In this document: positions 14,900 to 21,271 of the stretch, piece by piece
Position numbering within the stretch: position 1 is the stretch's first letter
Layout of the letters: every line of letters starts with the position of its first letter
NCBI GenBank assembly: GCA_046757565.1
Contig: JBHHYN010000038.1
Location: 1 to 21,271 of the forward strand
Length of the DNA: 21,271 nt
DNA from: JBHHYN01 sp046757565
GTDB taxonomy: Bacteria; Pseudomonadota; Gammaproteobacteria; Eutrophobiales; Eutrophobiaceae
Direction: 5' to 3'
The notes under the pieces: generated by a model
What the model was told of the DNA's origin: nothing
What the model saw: only the letters and a program-made list of their open reading frames with translations
Databases searched by the model: none
Translations under genes and position numbers: made by a program

Positions 14900-16896
14900 T
14901 GGAGAATAGCACTACTCTTGAAGTCGACGCCGAGGTAGGTTCGGCAAAGCAGCTCCTGAACGAGGGGCGGATTACTGCCGCGATTGCAAAGCTGCAAGGC
15001 GTACTGCAGCAGGTTCCCAAGCAGCAGGAGGCGCTTTACGCCCTGGCGGTCTGCTATCGCTACAACGCGAAATTCTACGGCACGAAATTACAGGATGCGC
15101 TGGCGACCCTCGACGAACTGCTCAAGCGATATCCGAAGTATGCCAGGGGCTACCAGGAGCGTGGCCACCTGTACAGAGATCTGAATAAGCCCATAGAAGC
15201 GATAAAGGCCTACGAGCAGGCGATCGCCCTTAACCCGGCACTGCCATCCTCCTGGAAAAATCTGTCAGCGTTGTATAAAAGCCGGGGTAGTAGCCAACGT
15301 GCCCGGGCCTGCGATGAGCAGGTTGAATCGCTGGCCAAACTCCCCGAGGAATTGCTCTCGGTCACGAGTATGATCCATGAGGGCAAACTCTACCTGGCCG
15401 AAAAGCTTTGCCGGTCCTTTATGCAGAAAAACCGCCGGAATGTCGAAGGAATGCGACTGTTGGCTAAACTCGGCACTGAGCTGGATATTCTGGATGATGC
15501 CGATTTTTTGCTGGAAAGCGCTCTGAAGTTCGCGCCGGGTTTTCGCGCCGCGCGGTATGACTATGCGCAAGTCCTGTATAAACGCCAACGGTTTCAGAAG
15601 TCCCTGGAGCAGGCCGATCTGCTTCTGGAAATGGAACCGGATAATTCCGCCTATCAGCTTGTTTGCGCCAACGCAGCCGCTGCGGTAGGGGAGTTCGACA
15701 GGGCATTGGCCCTTTATGACCAACTGATCGCGCTGTACTCTGACAGCGTTCAACTTTACATACTCAAAGGGCACGCTCTGAAATCGCTGGGTGAACCACA
15801 ACGTGCCATAGAGGCCTATCGGGAGGCAACGAAAATCAAGCCCGATCACGGCGACGCTTACTGGAGTCTGGCAAATATCAAGACCTATCGCTTCGAAGAA
15901 GCCGAAATAGCGCAGATGCAACGTGCCGAGGCGGATGCGGCCACCGGGAATGTCAATCGTTATCAACTTTGTTTCGCTCTCGGCAAAAGCTTTGAAGACT
16001 GTAACGACTATGAGCGTGCCTTTAATTACTATGCGCGGGGCAATCAACTGAAATTGGCCGAATCGGGCTACCGGGCTGAGCGCACAGACGATGAGTTCGC
16101 GCGACAGAAAGCGATATGCAACCAGCAATTTTTCCGCGAGAGGACCGGGTATGGCGTATATAGTAGTGAGCCGATTTTCATTGTCGGCCTGCCGAGAGCA
16201 GGTTCTACACTACTGGAGCAGATTCTGGCCTCTCACCCGATGGTCGACGGCACGATTGAACTACCCAATATAATTTCCCTGGCGCAGATGCTGGGGGGCC
16301 GCCACAAGATTGATGAGGAGTCTCAATATCCGGAAATACTGGAAACTCTTGATCGAGAACAATTCGAACACTTCGGTAATGATTATCTGGAGTCAACCCG
16401 GGTCTATCGTCAGGGGGCATCGTTCTTTACCGACAAGACGCCCAACAACTTCCGCCATATCGGTTTGATCCATCTGATCTTTCCCAACGCGAAAATCATC
16501 GATGCGCGGCGCCATCCCATGGCCTGCTGTTTCAGCAACTTCAAGCAGCTGTTTGGTAAGGGACAGGACTTCAGTTACGGCCTCGAAGAGATTGGACGCT
16601 ACTATTGCGGCTATGTGGCGTTGATGGACCACTGGGAAAGGGTTCTTCCCGGGAAAATACTGCGGGTACAATATGAAGAAATAGTAGATGACGTGGAGTC
16701 GCGGGTGCGGCGCCTGCTCGATTTTCTCGGACTGCCGTTTGATCAACGATGTATCGAATTTTACAAGAATGAGCGTGCCGTGCACACGCCGAGTGCAGAA
16801 CAGGTCAGGCAGCCCATCTACCATGAGAGTATTGAACAATGGAAAAACTTCGAACCGTTCCTGGGACCATTAAAAGAAAGTCTGGGCATTGCCTAG
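14899..16896 (+). CDS. TPR-repeat sulfotransferase
   Basis: This is a 665-residue two-part protein. Residues about 10-350 are tandem tetratricopeptide repeats (for example LDELLKRYPKYARGYQERGH and AIEAYREATKIKPDHGDAYW). Residues about 425-660 form a sulfotransferase domain that uses PAPS. The 5'-phosphosulfate loop is GLPRAGST at 430-437. DKTPNN at 512-517 and DARRHP at 535-540 are the conserved core and 3'-phosphate region of this family. The start is odd: the ATG at 14899 has no ribosome site because the palindromic element abuts it. A TTG at 14878 inside the repeat would add seven residues (TPTPFF-type) encoded by the repeat. No other start codon lies before the first TPR. The acceptor (protein, glycan or small molecule) is unknown. 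Confidence 0.9.
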   Translation: MENSTTLEVDAEVGSAKQLLNEGRITAAIAKLQGVLQQVPKQQEALYALAVCYRYNAKFYGTKLQDALATLDELLKRYPKYARGYQERGHLYRDLNKPIEAIKAYEQAIALNPALPSSWKNLSALYKSRGSSQRARACDEQVESLAKLPEELLSVTSMIHEGKLYLAEKLCRSFMQKNRRNVEGMRLLAKLGTELDILDDADFLLESALKFAPGFRAARYDYAQVLYKRQRFQKSLEQADLLLEMEPDNSAYQLVCANAAAAVGEFDRALALYDQLIALYSDSVQLYILKGHALKSLGEPQRAIEAYREATKIKPDHGDAYWSLANIKTYRFEEAEIAQMQRAEADAATGNVNRYQLCFALGKSFEDCNDYERAFNYYARGNQLKLAESGYRAERTDDEFARQKAICNQQFFRERTGYGVYSSEPIFIVGLPRAGSTLLEQILASHPMVDGTIELPNIISLAQMLGGRHKIDEESQYPEILETLDREQFEHFGNDYLESTRVYRQGASFFTDKTPNNFRHIGLIHLIFPNAKIIDARRHPMACCFSNFKQLFGKGQDFSYGLEEIGRYYCGYVALMDHWERVLPGKILRVQYEEIVDDVESRVRRLLDFLGLPFDQRCIEFYKNERAVHTPSAEQVRQPIYHESIEQWKNFEPFLGPLKESLGIA

Positions 16897-17031
16897 CTGT
16901 GATGACCGTGGATTTGATCGTGCCACCAGTGCCCGATCGTACTTTCTGGAAACCTGAAATTGACTACTGATGTCAGGGGATAGCAAGCGAACTGAAGCCT
17001 GAGAATCGTCACGCCCACAATTCCTTTTGTC

Positions 17032-17895
17032 TTACCTCTGTTCATCGATAATATCAGGAACACCAAGATTTTCGATCAATCTGCTGGTTTCGAGATGAAC
17101 GAGGGCGATGTTGCTGTCACGCACGGTCGGCAGCTGGTAACGTGCTTTGCGAACCTGGTCAAAGTCGAGTTCGGCCATAATCAGCTCCTCGCCGCTCCCG
17201 GCAACCGCAACTTCATTACCGAATGGGTCGATAATGCGCGAGCCGCCCCAGAACGTGAGATCCTTCTCGACACCGGTGCGGTTCACCATGATGCACGGTG
17301 CACCGTAAATCATCGCATAGAAGCGTATCGCCAGCGCCCAACCGCTGGGATTGTCGAACTTCGGGGGGACGGCTTCAACGGCGGAGCTGACCGGGGTGAT
17401 CATGAGTGTCGCCCCTCGCAGAAACGCAAGATGTGTTAGCGCCGGGTTCCAGATATCGGAGCAAATCAGCAGGCCGGCACGCCAAACTTCGTCGAGCGAA
17501 TAGATCTCGACAAACCGGCCGGGTGCAAAGTGCTTGCCTTCATCGAGCATGCCATAGTTAGCCAGGTTTACCTTGCGGTGCATGTGGATGATCTTTCCAT
17601 CCTTCAGCATTGCTGCGGTGTTATAGAACTGTGCCGCCGATCCTTCCTCAATGAATCCGACGACCACGGTCATGTCGCCCGCCGCCTCAGCCAGCCGCAT
17701 CAGCCGGGGATCCGAGCATGTTATCGCCGCGGACAGAAGATCTACGGCGCCGTAGTGGCCGGCCAACGACATTTCGGGCATAACCAGCAGATCGACTTTC
17801 TCACTTTGGCCGCGCGCGATCCAATCGAGATGGATTTCAATATTAGCATCTACGTTTCCGGGTTCACTTGCAAACTGGGCAGCACCGATTTTCAT
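17032..17895 (-). CDS. Carbon-nitrogen hydrolase (nitrilase superfamily)
   Basis: This is a cytoplasmic amidase/nitrilase-fold enzyme of 287 residues. With the ATG at 17895 as start (MKIGAAQFASEPGNV, the normal N-terminus, with GAGG 8 bases upstream) the catalytic triad is complete: E41 in MPEMSLAG, K108 in HRKVNL, and C145 in GLLICSDIWNP. An upstream in-frame ATG at 17934 would add 13 residues without family resemblance. The sequence around the cysteine suggests an amidase rather than a true nitrilase. It follows the MFS transporter gene by 63 bases in the same direction, so transport of an amide or N-carbamoyl compound followed by its hydrolysis is a reasonable guess. The substrate is not identifiable. 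Confidence 0.92.
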   Translation of the reverse strand: MKIGAAQFASEPGNVDANIEIHLDWIARGQSEKVDLLVMPEMSLAGHYGAVDLLSAAITCSDPRLMRLAEAAGDMTVVVGFIEEGSAAQFYNTAAMLKDGKIIHMHRKVNLANYGMLDEGKHFAPGRFVEIYSLDEVWRAGLLICSDIWNPALTHLAFLRGATLMITPVSSAVEAVPPKFDNPSGWALAIRFYAMIYGAPCIMVNRTGVEKDLTFWGGSRIIDPFGNEVAVAGSGEELIMAELDFDQVRKARYQLPTVRDSNIALVHLETSRLIENLGVPDIIDEQR

Positions 17896-17958
17896 CTCTT
17901 GTACCTCATTTGATACTTGGCTTTCTACAATCAAAAAGATTACTTTGCAAGTTTGGCA

Positions 17959-19221
17959 CTACGGTCTCACCGCACTGTGTTTGACCGGGTGCAGTAGCCG
18001 CATCAAGGCATAACTTGCGATGATACCAATCAGGGCGAACGCCGACAGGAACCAGAAGAAATGCTGGTGCCCCACGATGCCGGGTGAGCGGTCAATCAGT
18101 ACGCCCGCGACATACGTCACGAAAATATCGGGCGTGAAGCCGATCACCGAGACAAAACCTACCGCCGTGCCGGTCAGGGCCGCCGGCACCCTGGCTTCCT
18201 CAAATAACGCGAAGTACAGGCCTCTGAGACCGAAGAAGGCCGCTGCGCCAAGTACAATGTTACCGAGCAATATCCAGGTGGCACCCGGTATCGGCGTCGT
18301 CACGGCGAAGAGCAGATCCGAGCCAAGCAACAGGATAAATGCAAGCAACGTCATGCGCGACACATTGAAGCGATCGCCGAGCAAACCGGCGCCGAGAGCT
18401 GCAACAGGTCGCATCCATGAGCCGATGGCGACGATTCGCGCTGCTTCGACCTCATCGAGGCGATACGCTTCCACGGCGAACAGTGAATAGTTGTCGAAAC
18501 CTTTATAGGCCACGTAAGCACAGATGATGATCACGGCCTGTAACCACACGGCCGGAATGCGCAGCACATGACCAATGTGGACCCACACACTTTCCGTCTG
18601 CGGCTGCCACTCTTTGAGTTCGGGCTCGTCTGACGGGTGGCCATCGGTCAATACGAACCAGACGAACACGCCGGCCAGTGCCGTCGCGGCCGTATAGCCA
18701 TGGATGATCATGCGCAGTGCAGCCTGTTTTTCCTCGAAGGTGGCATCAGCGTAACCCTCGGGAAATGCCAGGCTGAACATCATCACGCCGACGGAAGCCA
18801 GTCCCGCCGCCAGAACTCCGCGACCACTGTCCAGCAGACCGTAGGCACGCCCCTGTTCGTCGTGACCACCCCAGTCCCGCGTCGCACGAATCAGTGCCGC
18901 CCAAAACAGCATAATCGTGGTGATGCCGAAGAAGCCCCAGAGCAGCAATGCGCCACGATAGTCCGGAAATGTCGCCATGTAGAGCCCGCCCGCAGCCGTC
19001 ATCCACAACGATATTGCGAGAAGCTTGCGTGCTGAAAAACGGTCCGCCATCGGCCCGCCCAGGAAATAGGCCAACATCGCCATGATGCCATATACGCCCT
19101 GCGCAGCCCCGAGTTCGGTGGCCGAGATCGAAAATACCTCTAGAACGGTTGGACGGAAGAAGCGTGCGACATGAAACGGCAATGCAAATACTGCCTCGCC
19201 TGCCAGGATGAGCCCCAGCAT
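17959..19221 (-). CDS. MFS transporter
   Basis: This is a 12-helix-type major facilitator superfamily permease (420 residues from the ATG at 19221). It shows the loop 2-3 signature GGPMADRFSARKLL and a second, weaker copy after helix 8 (GAGLLGDRFNVSRM). It belongs broadly with NarK/hexose-phosphate-type carriers; the cargo is unknown. The start is uncertain. The ATG at 19221 has no ribosome site and falls at the very edge of helix 1. The frame stays open upstream, and GGGGAG lies 6 bases before an ATT codon at 19263, which would add 14 residues (ISNLSQKLHRFLF) of a normal cytosolic lead-in. A candidate promoter, TTGACG-N17-ATTATT, is at 19352-19324 on the minus strand. It is probably co-transcribed with the hydrolase downstream. 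Confidence 0.9.
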   Translation of the reverse strand: MLGLILAGEAVFALPFHVARFFRPTVLEVFSISATELGAAQGVYGIMAMLAYFLGGPMADRFSARKLLAISLWMTAAGGLYMATFPDYRGALLLWGFFGITTIMLFWAALIRATRDWGGHDEQGRAYGLLDSGRGVLAAGLASVGVMMFSLAFPEGYADATFEEKQAALRMIIHGYTAATALAGVFVWFVLTDGHPSDEPELKEWQPQTESVWVHIGHVLRIPAVWLQAVIIICAYVAYKGFDNYSLFAVEAYRLDEVEAARIVAIGSWMRPVAALGAGLLGDRFNVSRMTLLAFILLLGSDLLFAVTTPIPGATWILLGNIVLGAAAFFGLRGLYFALFEEARVPAALTGTAVGFVSVIGFTPDIFVTYVAGVLIDRSPGIVGHQHFFWFLSAFALIGIIASYALMRLLHPVKHSAVRP

Positions 19222-19527
19222 GAAAAGAAAGCGATGCAGTTTCTGAGATAAGTTGGAAATAATTGTGCTCTCCCCGTACCAAGCGTAATATTTTACAGGT
19301 GCGATTGCATCCTTTGATCCTAAAATAATCAGTTAAACGTACAATTCGTCAATAAAGGATCAGATCAAGATCGGTTAAACCAGTACGCAGTCCGGTTTAT
19401 TCCCTCCAAAGAGGGACCGGGCAGATCATGCCTGGGTCTGCTACGAGATTCCTGTGAGCAGGTGAATCTTGATGAATTCGAACACTGATTGTACGCTCAA
19501 GTCTCGACTGGTACACATTACACTTCC
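19222..19527. other. Intergenic region between the MFS gene and the broken-gene block
   Basis: No coding frame of interest was found. It contains the possible MFS promoter near 19324-19352, flanked by an inverted repeat TGATCCT / AGGATCA (about 19314-19361). There is also a small hairpin CCCTC-CAAA-GAGGG near 19401-19414 and an imperfect hairpin built on AGATT-CCTG / CAGG-TG-AATCT near 19447-19474. The last could end transcription from the minus-strand gene block. None has a T-run. Confidence 0.4.
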
Positions 19528-19722
19528 TCACCGATGGTGGTTCTCTCTGCGCCGCCCTCTGATTCTTCCCGGTATTTTCGCTGGTTTTGGCATGGGCACA
19601 ACGCTTTCCAGTTCCGGAAAACGATCGACCTTGTGCGGAATCGCCATCGCATTGACGAAATATTCCTGAAATTTCGGCTCGATTGCCGTTTCGATCTTTT
19701 CAACACGACGTACGTCAGCTTT
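19528..19722 (-). pseudogene. C-terminal remnant of an ASKHA/RACE-type (DUF4445) corrinoid activator
   Basis: In a frame different from the alcohol dehydrogenase, 64 codons between a TGA (19725-19723) and a TGA (19530-19528) encode a strongly protein-like sequence: VEKIETAIEPKFQEYFVNAM, then AIPHKVDRFPELESVVPMP and a basic tail GRIRGRRR. I recognise IEKIETA-EPKF-x-FV-AMAIPH as the C-terminus of the ASKHA-domain proteins that reductively activate corrinoid methyltransferase partners (RACE proteins). Such proteins are typically 550-700 residues, so about 90 percent is missing. The fragment is fused to the end of the alcohol dehydrogenase remnant around 19700-19722. The identification is from memory of the family and needs a search. 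Confidence 0.5.
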
Positions 19723-20730
19723 TCATAAGGAAACCGGCCCTGCCGCTGCAATTCCATCAGTTGCGGTATGAACAGACGGGGGATGGCAGAACCCTGAATA
19801 ATACCCTGGAGACTGGCCGTACGAATAAACAGGCCTTGTGGTGAAAACGGGAACGGCCTGCCGCCGTCCGGGGAACTGACTATCCCCGCCCGGCCGCCCT
19901 GGCCCAGGCATTCGATGGCATTTTCCAGGGCCTGCACCGTCGCCGAGCTTTCAAAAGCAAAGCGCACACCCCTGGGCGCGATCGCCTTGACCCGCGCCGG
20001 TACGTCACCCTCACCCGCATTCAGAATATGCGTCGCACCCAGTTCCAGCGCCAGCTCCAGCCGGGACTGGACTACATCAACTGCTATGATTGGCGCTACC
20101 CCGGACAGCCGGGCCGCCATGACCGCACTCAACCCCACGGTCCCTGCGCCGAAGACAACCAGACTGTCGCCGGCGCCTGCCTTGAAGGTGATCAGGATGG
20201 CACCGGCACCGGTCTGGATCCCGCACGGCAGGGCCGCCAGCATCTCCGGGGCGGTATCCGCTGACACGGGTACGGCCGCCCGCTCCAGGGTGATGGCGTG
20301 GGTGGCAAAGGACGATTGTTGAAAGAAGGCACTGGTGACGGGTTGATGATTCAAGGTAATGGTTTTGCTTCCATCCAGCCGCCCGCCGCCGAATTTCAGG
20401 CGGGGGATAAGTTCGCAACGATAGGGTTCCGCCTTTATACACGGTTCACGGTTCACAGTCACCGCACCACGGGTAGGACAGGATGACCCGGTCACCGGGT
20501 TTGAAGGTGCGGACATTGCGGCCGGTTGCCTCCACGATACCCGTGCCTTCATGTCCCAGTACCGCCGGCAGTTCCAGCACCTCCTGAAATTTGTGATCGG
20601 TGTGACAGATCCCGCAGGCGTCTATCCGCACCAGAATTTCGTCATCGCGCGGGTCATCGAGCTCAGCCGTTTCCAGCGAAATCCGGCCGTGAGGTGTGGT
20701 AATGATGGCGGCTTTGATTTGTGTCGTCAT
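19713..20730 (-). pseudogene. Zinc-dependent alcohol dehydrogenase, frameshifted and truncated
   Basis: The N-terminal part (20730 to about 20446) reads MTTQIKAAIITTPHGRISLE and on through CGICHTDH (C39, a catalytic zinc ligand), GHEGTG (H60, E61), and CGDCEP, then stops. The rest continues in another frame from about 20450: C-IKAEPYRCEL (structural zinc), Rossmann motif VVFGAGTVGLSAVMAARL, ending GRFPYEKLT at 19713. The break is exactly a 7-base tandem duplication (GTGAACC twice on the minus strand, 20443-20456). Removing one copy restores the structural-zinc motif CxxCxxC with no other change. The normal C-terminal 40 or so residues are missing, replaced by unrelated sequence. It belongs to the class III/aryl-alcohol dehydrogenase type of medium-chain dehydrogenases. 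The ATG overlaps the stop of the upstream flavoenzyme remnant (ATGA), a relic of an operon. Confidence 0.85.
20443..20456. repeat. 7-bp tandem duplication causing a frameshift
   Basis: GGTTCAC occurs twice in tandem on the plus strand (20443-20449 and 20450-20456), and the periodicity extends to 20440 (about 2.4 copies). It lies inside the alcohol dehydrogenase codons for the structural zinc motif and shifts the frame. A slipped-strand event would both create and reverse it. Confidence 0.85.
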
Positions 20731-20933
20731 ACACGCCGGGGAATCTTGTCAAAATCGATACCGATGTCGTCGCAGATCTTCATGGCAGTGGCGCGCCCGG
20801 CCCCGAAAACCCCGCCGCCCGGATGCTGAAACGGCCCCACCAGGTACATCCCGGCCACTCCCGGTACCGTGTTTTGTCCCAGGTCGGGCGAGGGATAGGA
20901 ATTTGCTTTCAGCGAATGCTGTTGTCGGCGTAG
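20727..20933 (-). pseudogene. C-terminal remnant of a phytoene-desaturase-like FAD oxidoreductase
   Basis: A frame ending with TGA at 20729-20727 encodes DLGQNTVPGVAGMYLVGPF, then QHPGGGVFGAGRATAMK and ICDDIGIDFDKIPRRV. The VPG-x-x-GMYLVGPF-x-HPGGGVFGAGRA motif is the C-terminal FAD-contact segment of NAD(P)/FAD-dependent oxidoreductases related to carotenoid desaturases. The frame is closed by a TGA at 20936-20934, and no N-terminal part is present in the following 330 bases, so the gene is truncated to about its last 65 residues. Its stop overlaps the alcohol dehydrogenase ATG by four bases, so the two were once translated together. Confidence 0.7.
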
Positions 20934-21271
20934 TCAGTAATACCAATAGTGTGGCAACGATCTGTTTGACATAAGTCCAATTATACGTAATTCGCATTTA
21001 CGTCCGCTTTCAAGGGTAAAGCCGACCCTCAAAACAGGTATTTCACCCCTCAGCGACCGGCTGCTTTGTGCCAGAAGCGGACGGTCACTTATATTTCGAG
21101 AGTTCTGATTGTAGATTCCCATATAAAGTATTAATCCATCTGATATTAGTAATCTTAACTTCGGAAATATCCCGCAAACGAAAATCAGTTGGCACAGAAA
21201 TGACCTTCACATTATTTATTCGGCTATATCCGGATCTCCCAACCAGTGATTTACGTTGATACATTTGTTTC
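20934..21271. other. Non-coding right end of the window
   Basis: No gene was recognised. Short frames here (for example one with a signal-peptide-like start at 20997 on the minus strand) run out of frame into the flavoenzyme remnant and are not credible. The stretch from about 21085 to the end is AT-rich and featureless apart from the palindromic element listed at 21001-21087. Confidence 0.4.
21001..21087. repeat. Imperfect palindromic repeat element (AGCGGAC type)
   Basis: The outer ends are inverse complements: CGTCCGCTT at 21001-21009 and AAGCGGACG near 21075-21083. An inner imperfect hairpin pairs GACCGGCTGCTTT (from 21055) with AGAAGCGGACGGTC (ending near 21086). From memory, intergenic repeats with a GCGGAC core are dispersed in many gammaproteobacterial genomes. 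With a single copy in this window I cannot show that it is repeated. Confidence 0.4.

Noticed and set aside
15265..16128. 287-codon minus-strand frame opposite the TPR-sulfotransferase
   Set aside because: It is antisense to a clear TPR-coding gene, shows no domain or signal, and arises from codon bias of the true gene.
20749..20997. 82-codon minus-strand frame with an apparent signal peptide
   Set aside because: Its second half is the flavoenzyme remnant read in the wrong frame; the hydrophobic start is AT-rich chance sequence.

Overview
The window reads as a chromosomal segment of a Gram-negative proteobacterium, most likely a marine or aquatic gammaproteobacterium. That assignment is an inference from the gene set: an 817-residue TonB-dependent receptor, a TPR-sulfotransferase, a PEP-CTERM surface protein, a GlxA-type AraC regulator and a heterotetrameric sarcosine-oxidase operon. 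No rRNA, tRNA or CRISPR array was seen.

Layout. 1-142: possible tail of an unrecognised gene. 569-1378 (+): PEP-CTERM protein behind a good sigma-54 type promoter. 1427-2410 (-): LysR regulator. 2544-9164 (-): tightly packed five-gene operon read soxB, soxD, soxA, soxG and a second DAO-family flavoenzyme, with 4-base or near-zero junctions from soxD onward. 9664-10725 (+), divergent from the operon: a betaine-homocysteine methyltransferase-like enzyme. 10779-11747 (-), convergent with it across a perfect 20-bp hairpin: a GlxA/GbdR-like regulator. 11748-12329: intergenic, with palindromic operator-like sites and an ISL3-like transposase remnant. 12330-14783 (+): TonB-dependent receptor. 14812-14899: an 88-bp inverted-repeat element with 27-bp perfect arms that ends on the first base of the next start codon. 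14899-16896 (+): TPR-sulfotransferase. 17032-17895 and 17959-19221 (-): nitrilase-family hydrolase and MFS transporter. 19528-20933 (-): a graveyard of three broken genes, namely the C-terminal end of a phytoene-desaturase-like flavoenzyme, a zinc alcohol dehydrogenase broken by a 7-bp tandem duplication, and the C-terminal end of what looks like an ASKHA/RACE corrinoid-protein activator. 20934-21271: non-coding, with a palindromic element.

How the genes may work together. The core (2544-11747) looks like a regulated unit for stepwise demethylation of an N-methylated compound. A BHMT-like enzyme would pass one methyl group to homocysteine, flavoenzymes would oxidise the remaining N-methyl groups, and a GlxA/GbdR-like regulator would control expression. 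Glycine betaine to dimethylglycine to sarcosine to glycine is the obvious model. However, the BHMT-like protein differs from human BHMT in its expected betaine cage, the delta subunit lacks two zinc ligands known in the characterised enzyme, the alpha subunit carries a variant motif, and the usual folate genes (glyA, folD, purU) are absent. The substrate could therefore be another methylated amine. The TonB receptor, MFS transporter and nitrilase-family hydrolase next door could supply uptake and amide cleavage, but that link rests only on proximity. The RACE-like remnant suggests that a corrinoid-dependent methyltransferase locus once lay nearby.
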